This document shows, in pieces, positions 8,997-17,681 of a stretch of DNA of 45,153 bases. The position numbers and the translations under genes were made by a program. The first letter of the stretch is position 1. The number at the start of each line of letters is the position of its first letter. The stretch comes from Sphingomonas turrisvirgatae. Lineage in GTDB: Bacteria > Pseudomonadota > Alphaproteobacteria > Sphingomonadales > Sphingomonadaceae. The DNA lies in assembly GCF_001721295.1 (NCBI RefSeq), contig NZ_MDDS01000027.1, positions 1 through 45,153 of the forward strand, in the 5' to 3' direction. Below the pieces are notes generated by a model that worked only from the letters and a program-made list of their open reading frames with translations, made no database searches and was not told the DNA's origin.

Positions 8997-9802
8997 TGCC
9001 CCGCGAGATCACTGCCTTTTCCAACCCGCTGATCAAGCGGATGCGGTCGCTGCGCGACAAGAAGCATCGCCGCGCCGAAGGTCTGTTCCTGGCCGAGGGG
9101 CTGCGCATCCTGACCGAAGCGCGCGAGGCGGGGCACCTGCCAGCCTATCTGTTCTATGCCAGGGGTAACGACACCCATCCGCTGGCAAAGGCCCTGATCG
9201 CGGCAACCGAAGCGGCGGGCGGCGAGGTGATCGCCACCGACGACGACATCCTTTCCAAATTGTCGGGCAAGGACAATCCCGGCGCAGTCGTCGGCGTCTA
9301 TCGCGAGCTGGCGACCGACCTTGCCCGGCTCGACCGCACGGCCGCCCCGATCTGGCTGGTCGCCGAACGGCTGCGCGATCCGGGCAATCTCGGCACGATC
9401 CTGCGCACTGCCGACGCGGTCGGCGCGGGCGGGCTGATCCTGGTCGACGAATGCGTCGATCCGTTCAGCGTCGAGGCGGTGCGCGCCAGCATGGGCGCGC
9501 TGTTCACCATTCCCATCGCGCGCGCTGCGTGGGACGATTTCCATGGCTGGCTGCGCGCCGGTCCGGGTCAACTGGTCGGCCTGGCGCTGGAAGGGGCCGT
9601 CGATTATCGCGCGCCCGATTTTGCCGCACCGGTATTCCTGCTCACCGGCAACGAGGCACAGGGCCTACCGCCCGCCTATGCCGCCGCGTGCGACGTGCGG
9701 GTGAAGATCCCGATGCTGGGCAAGGCCGACAGCCTCAACGCCGCGGTCGCCACCGCGGTGATGGCCTATACCGTGCTCGAACGGGTTCGACCCACAGACT
9801 GA
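8996..9802 (+). CDS. TrmH-family (SPOUT) RNA 2'-O-methyltransferase
   Basis: A 268-aa SPOUT methyltransferase, probably acting on a guanosine ribose of 23S rRNA. An N-terminal substrate-binding domain (SNPLIKRMRSLRDKKHRR) resembles that of RlmB-like enzymes. The SPOUT domain shows the three motifs: LRDPGNLGTILRTADA, LLTGNEAQGLP, and IPMLGKADSLNAAVA. ATG 8996 overlaps the HPr stop, so it is coupled to the PTS genes though unrelated in function. The exact rRNA position cannot be told from sequence. Confidence 0.9.
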   Translation: MPREITAFSNPLIKRMRSLRDKKHRRAEGLFLAEGLRILTEAREAGHLPAYLFYARGNDTHPLAKALIAATEAAGGEVIATDDDILSKLSGKDNPGAVVGVYRELATDLARLDRTAAPIWLVAERLRDPGNLGTILRTADAVGAGGLILVDECVDPFSVEAVRASMGALFTIPIARAAWDDFHGWLRAGPGQLVGLALEGAVDYRAPDFAAPVFLLTGNEAQGLPPAYAAACDVRVKIPMLGKADSLNAAVATAVMAYTVLERVRPTD

Positions 9803-9861
9803 GGAGCATGGAACAAACCTCGATTCCGTGCGTCGAACAGTGCGAGTCTGGAGACGAGCCG

Positions 9862-10089
9862 ATGTTCTACGACACGACGCCCTTCAACCCCGTCAACAGC
9901 GGCTATCGCATCGCCTTCCGCCCGGGCGAACACAATGTCTGCCCCGGCTGCGGCCAGTCGCACTGGTCGATCGGGCGCATGACCGCCGAATGCGCCTTTT
10001 GCGCCACCGCCCTGCCGATCAACCATGGCGGCAGCTTCGGCCCCGGCCTGTTCAGCGTCAGCGAGCGGTCGAAGCCGCTGGCCGCGTAA
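9862..10089 (+). CDS. small zinc-ribbon-like conserved protein
   Basis: A 75-aa protein with one CxxC pair in VCPGCGQSHW and a second in CAFC about 20 residues later, a layout that fits a zinc ribbon. ATG 9862 is preferred because GGAG at 9850-9853 is well spaced; an in-frame ATG at 9808 would add 18 residues and has its GAGGAG only one base away. I believe it is a conserved sphingomonad protein of unknown function. It sits between the methyltransferase and cysS. A small stem AGCCGC-TGAC-GCGGCT follows at 10095-10110. Confidence 0.72.
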   Translation: MFYDTTPFNPVNSGYRIAFRPGEHNVCPGCGQSHWSIGRMTAECAFCATALPINHGGSFGPGLFSVSERSKPLAA

Positions 10090-10168
10090 GCTCGAGCCGC
10101 TGACGCGGCTGGCGTTGAGCCAAGCCGAACCAATGGCGAAGCCATCAAACTGCCGCTATGGCGCGGCG

Positions 10169-11596
10169 ATGACCGGCGCCTCCCTCACCCTCTACAACAG
10201 CTTCACGCGATCGCTCGAACCGTTCGCTCCCATCGATCTGGCCAGGGGCACGCGCGTCTATTCCTGCGGCCCGACCGTCTATAGCGACCCGCATCTCGGC
10301 AATCTGCGCGCCTATGTCTTCACCGATACGCTGAGCCGCACGCTGCGCTGGAAGGGCTATCCGCTCACTCACGTCATCAACATCACCGATGTCGGCCACC
10401 TGACGTCCGACGCCGATGCGGGTGAGGACAAGATGGAGAAGGCGGCAAAGGCGCGCGGCCAATCGGCCTGGGACATTTCGCGCCACTATGCCGACGTGTT
10501 CCGCCGCAACCTTGCCGACCTCAACATCGCCATGCCCGATCACATGCCGCTGGCGACCGATTACGTGCCGGCGATGATCGAGTTCGCGCGCGGCATCGAA
10601 CAGCATTGCTACGCGCTCGACAGCGGCCTCTATTTCGACAGCACCACCGTGCCCGATTACGGCAAGCTGTCGGGCGGGCAGGACGATGCCGGCGAAGGCC
10701 GCATCGAAAGCGTCGTGGGCAAGCGTCATCCCCAGGACTTTGCGATCTGGCGCAACACCCCGCCGGGCGAGACGCGGCAGATGGAGTGGGATTCGCCCTG
10801 GGGCCGCGGCGCGCCGGGCTGGCATCTCGAATGCTCGGTGATGAGCGCGCAACTGCTCGGCCTGCCCTTCGACATCCACACCGGCGGCATCGACCACCGC
10901 GAAATCCACCATGTGAACGAGATCGCGCAGAACCAGGCGCACTGCAATTGTGCTGATTCAGGCGCGCGGATCTGGATGCACAACAACTTCCTTGTCGATC
11001 GCGGCGGCAAGATGTCGAAGTCGAAGGGCGGCATCGCCACGCTCGACGCGCTGGTGGCGAAGGGCGTCCATCCCCTCGCCTATCGCCTGATGTGCCTTTC
11101 CGCGCATTATCGCAGCGAGCTTGAGTTCAGCGGCGACAATCTGCTCGCCGCGCTGGTGCGCCTGCGCCGGCTGGTGCTGGCGGCCGAGAAATTCCGCACG
11201 GCCGAGGGCAAGGGAAAGACCGATGCAAGCAGCTATCTAGAGCGGCTGGACGCGGCGGTCAGCGAGGACCTCAATACGCCAAGGGCGCTGCCGGTGCTCG
11301 AGGAGCTACTCGCCGACAAGCAGCTGGCGCGCGAGGCGCGGCTGGCGACGCTCGAACAGTTTGACGCCGTGCTCGGGCTGAATCTCGCGGCCCTCACCCG
11401 CGCGGATTTGCGCGTGCGGCCTGCCGACGCTCAGGTCACCGACGCCGAGATCGAAGCTCGCCTGGCCCAGCGCAAGGAAGCCCGGGCGGCCAAGGACTTC
11501 GCCCGCTCCGACGCGATCCGCGACGAACTGCTCGGCGCCGGGGTCGAGGTCATGGACGGCGATCCGCTGGGGTGGGACTGGAAGGTCGAGATTTAG
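10169..11596 (+). CDS. cysS: cysteinyl-tRNA synthetase
   Basis: Class I aminoacyl-tRNA synthetase of 475 aa that charges tRNA-Cys. The zinc Cys lies in YSCGPTVYSDPHLGN, where HLGN replaces the HIGH motif; the second zinc ligand region is GWHLECSVMS and GIDHREIHH, and the activation loop reads KMSKSKGG. ATG 10169 starts the usual short N-terminal strand (SLTLYNSFTRS); the frame is open upstream but unrelated. It is the only enzyme of its kind in the window. A possible hairpin follows downstream. Confidence 0.96.
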   Translation: MTGASLTLYNSFTRSLEPFAPIDLARGTRVYSCGPTVYSDPHLGNLRAYVFTDTLSRTLRWKGYPLTHVINITDVGHLTSDADAGEDKMEKAAKARGQSAWDISRHYADVFRRNLADLNIAMPDHMPLATDYVPAMIEFARGIEQHCYALDSGLYFDSTTVPDYGKLSGGQDDAGEGRIESVVGKRHPQDFAIWRNTPPGETRQMEWDSPWGRGAPGWHLECSVMSAQLLGLPFDIHTGGIDHREIHHVNEIAQNQAHCNCADSGARIWMHNNFLVDRGGKMSKSKGGIATLDALVAKGVHPLAYRLMCLSAHYRSELEFSGDNLLAALVRLRRLVLAAEKFRTAEGKGKTDASSYLERLDAAVSEDLNTPRALPVLEELLADKQLAREARLATLEQFDAVLGLNLAALTRADLRVRPADAQVTDAEIEARLAQRKEARAAKDFARSDAIRDELLGAGVEVMDGDPLGWDWKVEI

Positions 11597-11629
11597 GCGT
11601 TCGCGCACCACGCTCGCGTCGCCCCATCG

Positions 11630-11673
11630 CCGCCTTGGGCATGTCGTCATGGCGGGGAAGAAGCCAAAGGCGG
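11630..11673 (+). terminator. imperfect hairpin after cysS
   Basis: CCGCCTTGGGC at 11630-11640 can pair with GCCAAAGGCGG at 11663-11673 (10 of 11 positions) around a 22-base loop. It lies 33 bases after the cysS stop. The loop is long and no U-tract follows, so a terminator role is weakly supported. Confidence 0.28.
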
Positions 11674-11734
11674 ATTGATCCATCGTGCGTTCAACTATGT
11701 ACGCCGACGTCACAATCGCTTTAGAAGTCGCGGG

Positions 11735-12670
11735 ATGAAGGCTGTTCTTCCCATGCTCGCCCGGCCGTTGATCGAAGCGCGGCTGCCGGCCACGCTCGAC
11801 TGCCACTGGTTCACGGACCGGGACACGGCTCAGGCGATGATCGCCGATGCCGACATCGCCTGGGCCGACATGAACCGGCCGCAATGGACGCGTGCGATCG
11901 CGGCGGAGGGCGCGCGGCTGAAATGGCTGTCCACCGTCTATGCCGGGATCGACGCGTTCGACATCGACTTGCTGCGGCAGCGCGGGACCGTCCTCACCAA
12001 CGGCATCGGGATCAACGCCATTCCCGTCGCCGAATATGCAGTGCTAGGTATGCTCGCCGCGGCCAAACGCTTCGATCAGGTGGTGCGCACCGCCGATGCG
12101 CGCGAATGGCCAACTGCGCCGCCGGGAACGAGCGAGCTTCACGAAACCCGCGCGTTGATCGTCGGATTTGGCACGATCGGGCGGATGATCGCGGAGCGGC
12201 TTGCTCCGTTCGGCGTCGCGGTCACGGGTGTCACCCGCTCTGGCCGCGACGGCACGTTGACCCCGGACCAGTGGCGGACACGGATCGGCGAGTTCGACTG
12301 GCTGATTCTTGCCGCCCCCTCGACGCGAGAAACTCACGCGATGATCGGCGCTGCCGAGCTTGCCGCGATGAAGCCTGGCGCATGGCTCATCAACATCGCG
12401 CGCGGCGACGTGGTGGACCAACCCGCATTGATCGCGGCGCTGGCGGCACGACGCATCGGCGGCGCCTTCCTCGACGTCACCGACCCCGAACCGCTGCCGG
12501 GCGATCACCCGCTCTGGACCGCGCCCAACACGATCCATTCGATGCACTTGTCGGGCCGCTCGACTCGCCGGATGTTCGAACGCGCCGCCGACCTGTTCGT
12601 CGAGAATGCCAATGCCTTCGTGGCCGGCCGTCCGCTCCGGAATGTGGTCGATCTCGACGCGGGCTATTAG
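11735..12670 (+). CDS. D-2-hydroxyacid dehydrogenase family protein
   Basis: A 311-aa NAD(P)-dependent oxidoreductase of the D-isomer 2-hydroxyacid dehydrogenase family. The dinucleotide-binding GxGxxG appears as IVGFGTIGRMIAE near residue 150. The catalytic Arg is in INIARGDVV, the acidic partner in DVTDPEPLP, and the catalytic His region reads MHLSGRS in place of the usual PHxxG. ATG 11735 opens a short N-terminal strand; the frame is open another 20 codons upstream, with no good ribosome site. The substrate is unknown. It precedes trpG by 45 bases, most of which form a perfect hairpin, so it may or may not share a transcript with the trp genes. Confidence 0.88.
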   Translation: MKAVLPMLARPLIEARLPATLDCHWFTDRDTAQAMIADADIAWADMNRPQWTRAIAAEGARLKWLSTVYAGIDAFDIDLLRQRGTVLTNGIGINAIPVAEYAVLGMLAAAKRFDQVVRTADAREWPTAPPGTSELHETRALIVGFGTIGRMIAERLAPFGVAVTGVTRSGRDGTLTPDQWRTRIGEFDWLILAAPSTRETHAMIGAAELAAMKPGAWLINIARGDVVDQPALIAALAARRIGGAFLDVTDPEPLPGDHPLWTAPNTIHSMHLSGRSTRRMFERAADLFVENANAFVAGRPLRNVVDLDAGY

Positions 12671-12689
12671 TCGAACTTGTTTGGCGCAC

Positions 12690-12714
12690 GCCTGCGCAAC
12701 CGCTAAGCGCAGGC
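12690..12714 (+). promoter_or_regulatory. hairpin covering the trpG ribosome-binding region
   Basis: GCCTGCGC (12690-12697) and GCGCAGGC (12707-12714) are perfect 8-bp arms around a 9-base loop. The 3' arm ends one base before the trpG ATG at 12716 and contains the only AGG available as a Shine-Dalgarno core. The structure should hide the initiation region of trpG, and by coupling affect trpD, trpC and moaC. No U-tract follows, so a terminator reading is less likely. Confidence 0.55.
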
Positions 12715-12715
12715 C

Positions 12716-13300
12716 ATGATCCTGGTCATCGACAATTACGACAGCTTCACCTGGAACCTCGTCCATTATCTGATGGAACTGGGCGCGGAGGTGAAGGTGG
12801 TGCGCAACGACGCGCTGACTGCGGCCGAGGCGCTGGCCAGCAACGCGCAGGCCTTCCTGCTCTCGCCCGGCCCCTGCACGCCCAACGAAGCGGGCATCAG
12901 CCTCGACCTGGTCGCCGCCTGCGCCGATGCGGGCAAGCCGCTGCTTGGCGTTTGCCTGGGCCATCAGTCGATCGGCCAGCATTTCGGGGGTAAGGTCATT
13001 CGCGGCGGGCTGATGCACGGCAAGACCAGTCCGGTCACCCATGACGGCACCGGGCTGTTCGAGGGGCTGCCTTCTCCCTTCACCGCGACGCGCTACCACT
13101 CGCTGATCGTGACCGACATTCCGGAATCGCTGGTGGTCAACGCCACGTCCGACGATGGCAGCGTCATGGCCTTTCGCCACGCCACGCTGCCGATCCACAG
13201 CGTGCAATTCCATCCCGAGAGTATCGCGACCGAGCACGGCCACGACATGCTCGCCAATTTCCTGAAGCTTTCGGGTTTGCCGGCGAAGGCGCTGGCGTGA
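12716..13300 (+). CDS. trpG: anthranilate synthase component II / glutamine amidotransferase
   Basis: A 194-aa class I glutamine amidotransferase that supplies ammonia to anthranilate synthase TrpE, and often to aminodeoxychorismate synthase. The oxyanion strand is [11 protein letters not shown], the nucleophile Cys80 is in GVCLGHQS, and the His-Glu pair is in [10 protein letters not shown]. Length and motifs are standard. trpE is not in the window. The ATG is preceded by a hairpin instead of an open ribosome site. Its stop overlaps the GTG start of trpD. Confidence 0.93.
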   Translation: MILVIDNYDSFTWNLVHYLMELGAEVKVVRNDALTAAEALASNAQAFLLSPGPCTPNEAGISLDLVAACADAGKPLLGVCLGHQSIGQHFGGKVIRGGLMHGKTSPVTHDGTGLFEGLPSPFTATRYHSLIVTDIPESLVVNATSDDGSVMAFRHATLPIHSVQFHPESIATEHGHDMLANFLKLSGLPAKALA

Positions 13301-14289
13301 GCGTTTTCACCCTGCTTCCCGACCCGTCGACCCCGCTCGCGCGCGAGACCGCGGCGCAGGCCTTTGACGACATCCTCGACGGCACCGCGCGCGAGGAAGA
13401 AGTCGAGCGCTTCCTGATCGCGCTGTCCGAACGCGGCGAGACCAGCATCGAGATCGCCGAAGCCGCGCGCGCGATGCGCCAGCGAGTCATTCCGGTCGGC
13501 GCGCCCGCGAACGCCATCGACGTCTGCGGCACCGGCGGGGACGGGCAGCATACGCTCAACGTCTCGACCGCCGTCGCCCTTGTCGTCGCCGCCTCGGGCG
13601 TGCCGGTCGCCAAGCACGGCAACCGCGCCGCCTCGTCCAAGGCCGGTGCCGCCGACACGCTCGAAGCGCTTGGCCTCGACCTCGACCGTGCCGCGCTCAA
13701 TGCCGAAAGCCATCTGAACGAGATCGGCATCGCGTTTCTCTTCGCGGCGAAGCACCATCCGGCGATGGCGCGCATCGCTCCCTTGCGCCGGCGCATCGGC
13801 CGCCGCACGGTCTTCAACCTGATGGGCCCGCTCGCCAACCCGGCCGGCGTCACGCGCCAGCTGATCGGCATCGCCCGCCCCGATTATGCGCCCATCTATG
13901 CGCAGGCGCTTGAGCAGCTCGGCTCGTCGGGCGCAGCGGTGGTCGCCGGGGACGAGGGGCTGGACGAACTCTCGCCCGAAGGCGGCAGCATCGCGGTCAG
14001 CATCGGCGACGTGCATTTGCCCGCGCGCATCACGCCCGAGGATGCCGGCCTGCCCCGCCACCCATTGAGCGCGCTGCGTGGCGGCGGCCCGGCCGAGAAT
14101 GCCGCCGCGCTCCGCCGCCTCCTGTTGGGCGAGCGCTCCGCCTATCGCGACGCCGTGTTGCTCAACGCCGCCGCCGCACTGGTCGTCGCGGGCGAGGCGC
14201 ACGACCTGCGCGAGGGCGCGGAGGAAGCCGCCGAGACGATCGACAAGGGGCTTGCCAACGCGCTGCTCGACTGCTGGATCGCGGCATGA
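13297..14289 (+). CDS. trpD: anthranilate phosphoribosyltransferase
   Basis: A 330-aa enzyme that joins anthranilate to phosphoribosyl pyrophosphate in tryptophan synthesis. It carries the family signature [15 protein letters not shown] near residue 72 and [21 protein letters not shown] near 105, followed by the [15 protein letters not shown] segment. The start is GTG 13297, overlapping the trpG stop as GTGA. The stop overlaps the trpC ATG. Tight packing implies translational coupling with trpG and trpC. Confidence 0.95.
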   Translation: MSVFTLLPDPSTPLARETAAQAFDDILDGTAREEEVERFLIALSERGETSIEIAEAARAMRQRVIPVGAPANAIDVCGTGGDGQHTLNVSTAVALVVAASGVPVAKHGNRAASSKAGAADTLEALGLDLDRAALNAESHLNEIGIAFLFAAKHHPAMARIAPLRRRIGRRTVFNLMGPLANPAGVTRQLIGIARPDYAPIYAQALEQLGSSGAAVVAGDEGLDELSPEGGSIAVSIGDVHLPARITPEDAGLPRHPLSALRGGGPAENAAALRRLLLGERSAYRDAVLLNAAAALVVAGEAHDLREGAEEAAETIDKGLANALLDCWIAA

Positions 14290-15071
14290 GCAACGTCCTC
14301 GACCGGATCCTCGCCACCAAGGCGGAGGAAGTCGCCGCGCGCAAGGCCGCGACGCCCTTGTCCGACCTGCACGCACGCGCGCTGGCGCAGACGCCGCCAC
14401 GCGGCTTTCGCGCCGCCCTCGATGCCAAGGCCGCGAGCGGCTACGGCCTCATTGCCGAGATCAAGAAGGCGTCCCCGTCAAAGGGGCTGATCCGCCCGGA
14501 CTTCGATCCCCCAGCCCATGCCCGCGCCTATCAGGCCGGCGGCGCGGCCTGCCTCTCGGTGCTGACCGATGCGCCCTATTTTCAGGGGCATGAGGATTAT
14601 CTCGTCGCCGCTCGCGCCGCGTGCAAGCTGCCCGTGATCCGCAAGGATTTTATGATCGACCCGTGGCAGGCGATCGAGGCGCGCAGCATCGGCGCCGACG
14701 CGATCCTCATCATCGTCGCCGCGCTTGAGGACGGGCAGATGGCCGAGATTGAGGACGCCGCGCTGACGCTGGGCATGGATGTGCTGGTCGAAGTGCATGA
14801 CGAGGCCGAGCTCGACCGCGCACTGACGCTCAAGTCTCGACTGATCGGCGTCAACAACCGTAATCTCAAGGACTTTACGGTCTCGTTCGACCGCACCTAC
14901 GAACTGGTCGGCCGCGCCCCCGAAGGCTGCACCTTCGTCGCCGAATCGGGCCTCTCCACCCGCGCCGACCTCGACGCGATGGCCGACCATGGCGTGCGCT
15001 GCTTCCTGATCGGCGAGAGCCTGATGCGCCAGCCCGATGTCGAGGCCGCAACGCGGGCGATGATCGGATGA
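14286..15071 (+). CDS. trpC: indole-3-glycerol phosphate synthase
   Basis: A 261-aa TIM-barrel enzyme that closes the indole ring in tryptophan synthesis. Visible motifs are [10 protein letters not shown], which includes the catalytic Lys, [24 protein letters not shown] and the phosphate-binding [10 protein letters not shown]. The length is typical of the stand-alone enzyme (not fused to TrpF). The ATG overlaps the trpD stop and its stop overlaps the moaC ATG, both by four bases. Confidence 0.95.
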   Translation: MSNVLDRILATKAEEVAARKAATPLSDLHARALAQTPPRGFRAALDAKAASGYGLIAEIKKASPSKGLIRPDFDPPAHARAYQAGGAACLSVLTDAPYFQGHEDYLVAARAACKLPVIRKDFMIDPWQAIEARSIGADAILIIVAALEDGQMAEIEDAALTLGMDVLVEVHDEAELDRALTLKSRLIGVNNRNLKDFTVSFDRTYELVGRAPEGCTFVAESGLSTRADLDAMADHGVRCFLIGESLMRQPDVEAATRAMIG

Positions 15072-15541
15072 CCGGTCTCACCCATCTCGACGAAACCGGC
15101 GCGGCGCGCATGGTCGATGTCGGCGGCAAGGTGGAGACTCGGCGCGAGGCGACTGCCACGGGCCGCATCGACATGAGCCGCGAGGCCGCGACCTCGATTG
15201 CGCAGGGCATGGTCAAGAAGGGCGACGTGCTCGCCACTGCGCGCATCGCCGGCATCATGGCGGCAAAGCGGACCAGCGACCTCATCCCGCTGTGTCACCC
15301 GCTGGCGATCAGCAAGGTGAGCGTCGACCTTGTCCCCGACGCGACCGGGGTCACCGCCACCGCCACGGTCGCGCTGAACGGCCGCACCGGAGTCGAGATG
15401 GAGGCGCTGACCGCCGTCTCGGCCGCGCTGCTCACGGTCTATGACATGGCCAAGGCGCTGGACAAGGCGATGACCATCGGCGGTATCCGCCTGCTCGCCA
15501 AGACCGGCGGCAAATCGGGCGACTGGACCGCGGCCGGTTGA
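15068..15541 (+). CDS. moaC: cyclic pyranopterin monophosphate synthase MoaC
   Basis: A 157-aa enzyme of molybdenum cofactor synthesis that forms cyclic pyranopterin monophosphate from the MoaA product. Family motifs are [12 protein letters not shown] at the N terminus, [13 protein letters not shown] in the middle and [20 protein letters not shown] near residues 108-127. It is translationally coupled to trpC through an ATGA overlap, a conserved alphaproteobacterial gene order in which cofactor synthesis follows tryptophan genes. moeA lies 2.1 kb downstream. Confidence 0.95.
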   Translation: MTGLTHLDETGAARMVDVGGKVETRREATATGRIDMSREAATSIAQGMVKKGDVLATARIAGIMAAKRTSDLIPLCHPLAISKVSVDLVPDATGVTATATVALNGRTGVEMEALTAVSAALLTVYDMAKALDKAMTIGGIRLLAKTGGKSGDWTAAG

Positions 15542-15597
15542 CGGCGCACGATCGTCACGGTGCCGTACCGTTGCCGGATGCGGGCCGCACCTGACGG

Positions 15598-15612
15598 TTA
15601 ACATCTGCTAAG
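15598..15612 (+). promoter_or_regulatory. near-consensus CtrA-like site before the PilZ gene
   Basis: TTAA is followed after seven bases by TAAG, against the CtrA consensus TTAA-N7-TTAA. It lies about 66 bases before the PilZ protein start, a plausible promoter position. CtrA controls motility and c-di-GMP genes in alphaproteobacteria, but one half-site is imperfect. Confidence 0.25.
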
Positions 15613-15677
15613 CCATAGAAGATCAACGATTGTTGACGCGTGGACCGCGATTATCGCCGCTCCATCTCGGGGTCCAC

Positions 15678-16625
15678 ATGACTGATTATGCGCGTTCGGC
15701 GATCTTTTCGCTGCACTCTGAACTCGACGCCACCGCCCCAGCCAGGACCGACGATTCCGCGCGTGCCACCCTGATGGGTGTCGACGGACCCCGTGACTGT
15801 TTCGTGCATCGCATCACTGCGGGCGGCCTCAGCCTTACCGTGACCGGCCCGACCACCCATGGCGAACGCGGCAAGATCGAATTGCCCTTCGGTCTCGTCG
15901 CGGAAGGCTGGATCGACGGCGAAGATCCGGCCGCGCTCGCCTTTCGTTTCGACCAGCCGCTCGACGTCGTGGGCGCACTCGCCCGCTGCCTTGCCGCGCT
16001 TCCGGCCGAGCGGCGGCAGATGCCGCGAATCGAGCTGCGCCAGCGCGTGTGCGTGCGTCGCGCGGGCGGCACCGATTTTGCCTGGACCCGCAACCTTTCG
16101 CCGGCTGGCGTGGGCCTTGAGATGCGCGCGCCGCTTCAGGTCGGCGAGGTGGTCGAACTGACGCTGGACGGTCTGCGCCCGATGGCGGGCGAAGTGCGCT
16201 GGACCGAGCGCGGCCAGGTCGGCATCGCCTTTGCCGAGGCGCTGGGCTGGCAGACGCTGATGCCCTGGCTGCGCCGCCACGCAACCAATGTGCCGGCCGC
16301 CAGCGCGCCCCAGACCGGCTTCGACGCGCCACCCTCCGCGCTGAGTGCGGTCAAGGACGCGCTGCGCCTCGACCTGCCGACGCATGTTCGTTCGGGTGTC
16401 AGCTGGTGGAACGCGAAGCTGTCGGGACTCAGCAACGCGCTGGTCGAGTTCGAAAGCGCGATGGAATTCGCGCCGCGTTCCTCGCTCTGGCTTTCGCTGC
16501 CCGAAATCGGCGGCTGGCCGATCCGCGTGATCGAGTCGCACGGCGCGCGCCACGTCGCCGAATTCCGCGTGCCGCTACGGCCGCACGAAATGGGCCGGCT
16601 GAGCGAAGCGGTGCGCGGGCGCTAG
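15678..16625 (+). CDS. PilZ domain protein, probable c-di-GMP effector
   Basis: A 315-aa cytoplasmic protein. A central PilZ domain (about residues 110-200) shows the c-di-GMP motif R-x3-R in RRQMPRIELRQR and then the second motif NLSPAGVGL, matching (D/N)xSxxG. The flanking parts (about 25-105 and 235-310) have strands with PilZ-like spacing, for instance VHRITAGGLSLTV, but lack the arginines, so they may be degenerate PilZ-like folds. ATG 15678 follows a weak ribosome site; in-frame starts back to 15630 are possible. It stands alone between moaC and a membrane protein. The output target is unknown. Confidence 0.8.
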   Translation: MTDYARSAIFSLHSELDATAPARTDDSARATLMGVDGPRDCFVHRITAGGLSLTVTGPTTHGERGKIELPFGLVAEGWIDGEDPAALAFRFDQPLDVVGALARCLAALPAERRQMPRIELRQRVCVRRAGGTDFAWTRNLSPAGVGLEMRAPLQVGEVVELTLDGLRPMAGEVRWTERGQVGIAFAEALGWQTLMPWLRRHATNVPAASAPQTGFDAPPSALSAVKDALRLDLPTHVRSGVSWWNAKLSGLSNALVEFESAMEFAPRSSLWLSLPEIGGWPIRVIESHGARHVAEFRVPLRPHEMGRLSEAVRGR

Positions 16626-16720
16626 GGTCAGGATTCCGGGCACGGGGCCGCCCTGATTCCATCGCCCATGCGCTTGCAAATGCGACGATTTCCCTCGATT
16701 GCGATCCGGGGGGAATGGGC

Positions 16721-17308
16721 ATGTCGCTGAACGAATTCGTGCTTGGCTTTGTCGGCGTGCTGATCGGCCTGGGCGTGGCGGATCTGCTGACCAGCTTCCA
16801 CAAGCTGTTGAGAGCGGGCCGACGGGTGAAGTGGGACTGGCTCACGCTGCTCTATGCCGCCTACATGCTGTTCTCGCTGATCGTATTCTGGTGGTGGCAG
16901 TTCGAATTTCCGCCCCCGGGCACCAGCCTGACCATTGCCCAGTTTCTCGGCAATTTCCTGTTTCTGGCGCTGTCCTTCCTGATGGTCGCATCGGCGCTTC
17001 CGGATGACGTTCCGGCTGAAGGTCTCGACCTCAGGGACTATTACATGTCGTCGCTGCGGCACCGATGGGGGCTGCTGACGATCGGCCTGGCCTATAACTG
17101 GGCTGGCGGCACCCTGGCGGCGCTGGCGGGCGGCGTGGGCGCGCTGACGCGTGCCGACGCGCTCGGCGCGATCGGGTTGGTCTTTCTCTGCGTCGTCCTG
17201 GCCGCCTGTGCGATGCGGATCCGGGCGGTGTGGTATCAGGCGCTCGCGCTGGCGATACTCTTTGCGACGACGAGCTACTTCAATCTCTTCCGACCTATCG
17301 GACCTTGA
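16721..17308 (+). CDS. hypothetical membrane protein, about six helices
   Basis: A 195-aa protein that I do not recognise. Hydrophobic segments are seen at about 6-24, 43-64, 73-95, 120-140, 148-165 and 170-190, which suggests five or six membrane passes. A notable loop reads WWWQFEFPPPG. ATG 16721 is chosen because a G6 run at 16708-16713 is well spaced; ATG 16715 is the alternative. No catalytic motif is visible. Composition matches neighbours. Confidence 0.75.
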   Translation: MSLNEFVLGFVGVLIGLGVADLLTSFHKLLRAGRRVKWDWLTLLYAAYMLFSLIVFWWWQFEFPPPGTSLTIAQFLGNFLFLALSFLMVASALPDDVPAEGLDLRDYYMSSLRHRWGLLTIGLAYNWAGGTLAALAGGVGALTRADALGAIGLVFLCVVLAACAMRIRAVWYQALALAILFATTSYFNLFRPIGP

Positions 17309-17483
17309 GATTACCGGCTGCGGCACCGCATCGCGGGAACGGCACCTCGCGCGCCCGGCTGTCCTGCGCGACGGCCGCGCTTCGCCTTCGGCCACTTACC
17401 CCCATGTTCCCGTGCCAAATTCGCGCCGCGTCGGGACCCATGGACCGGGCACCGAGTTCTTGCCGGCATGAGCGGGACCAACG

Positions 17484-17615
17484 ATGAACGAACTTGAGCG
17501 CAAGCGCGAGATGGAGATGCGCGCGCTCGCGCGACAGGCGTCGTCCATGGCGGCCCGGCAGGCGCATTACCGACGCGTGACGCAGCTTCACCATTCCGGC
17601 GCAGCGCCCGGCTGA
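17484..17615 (+). CDS. possible 43-aa small protein
   Basis: An ORF of 43 codons from ATG 17484 to TGA 17613-17615, encoding a highly charged helical peptide rich in Arg, Glu, Met and Ala (MNELERKREMEMRALARQ at its start). A weak GCGGGA lies ten bases upstream. It fills part of a 373-base gap before moeA. I cannot name a family; a small soluble helical protein is the plain reading, and it may not be translated. Confidence 0.4.
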   Translation: MNELERKREMEMRALARQASSMAARQAHYRRVTQLHHSGAAPG

Positions 17616-17681
17616 AGAAGCCAGTTGGGGCGGCGCGGATCGCGCCTCGCCCGTGCCGCCGTGCCGCGCTAAGGCTGCCAC

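Noticed and set aside
10095..10110. Hairpin AGCCGC-TGAC-GCGGCT as a terminator before cysS
   Set aside because: The stem is only 6 bp and has no U-tract, so it is mentioned with the neighbouring gene but not called.
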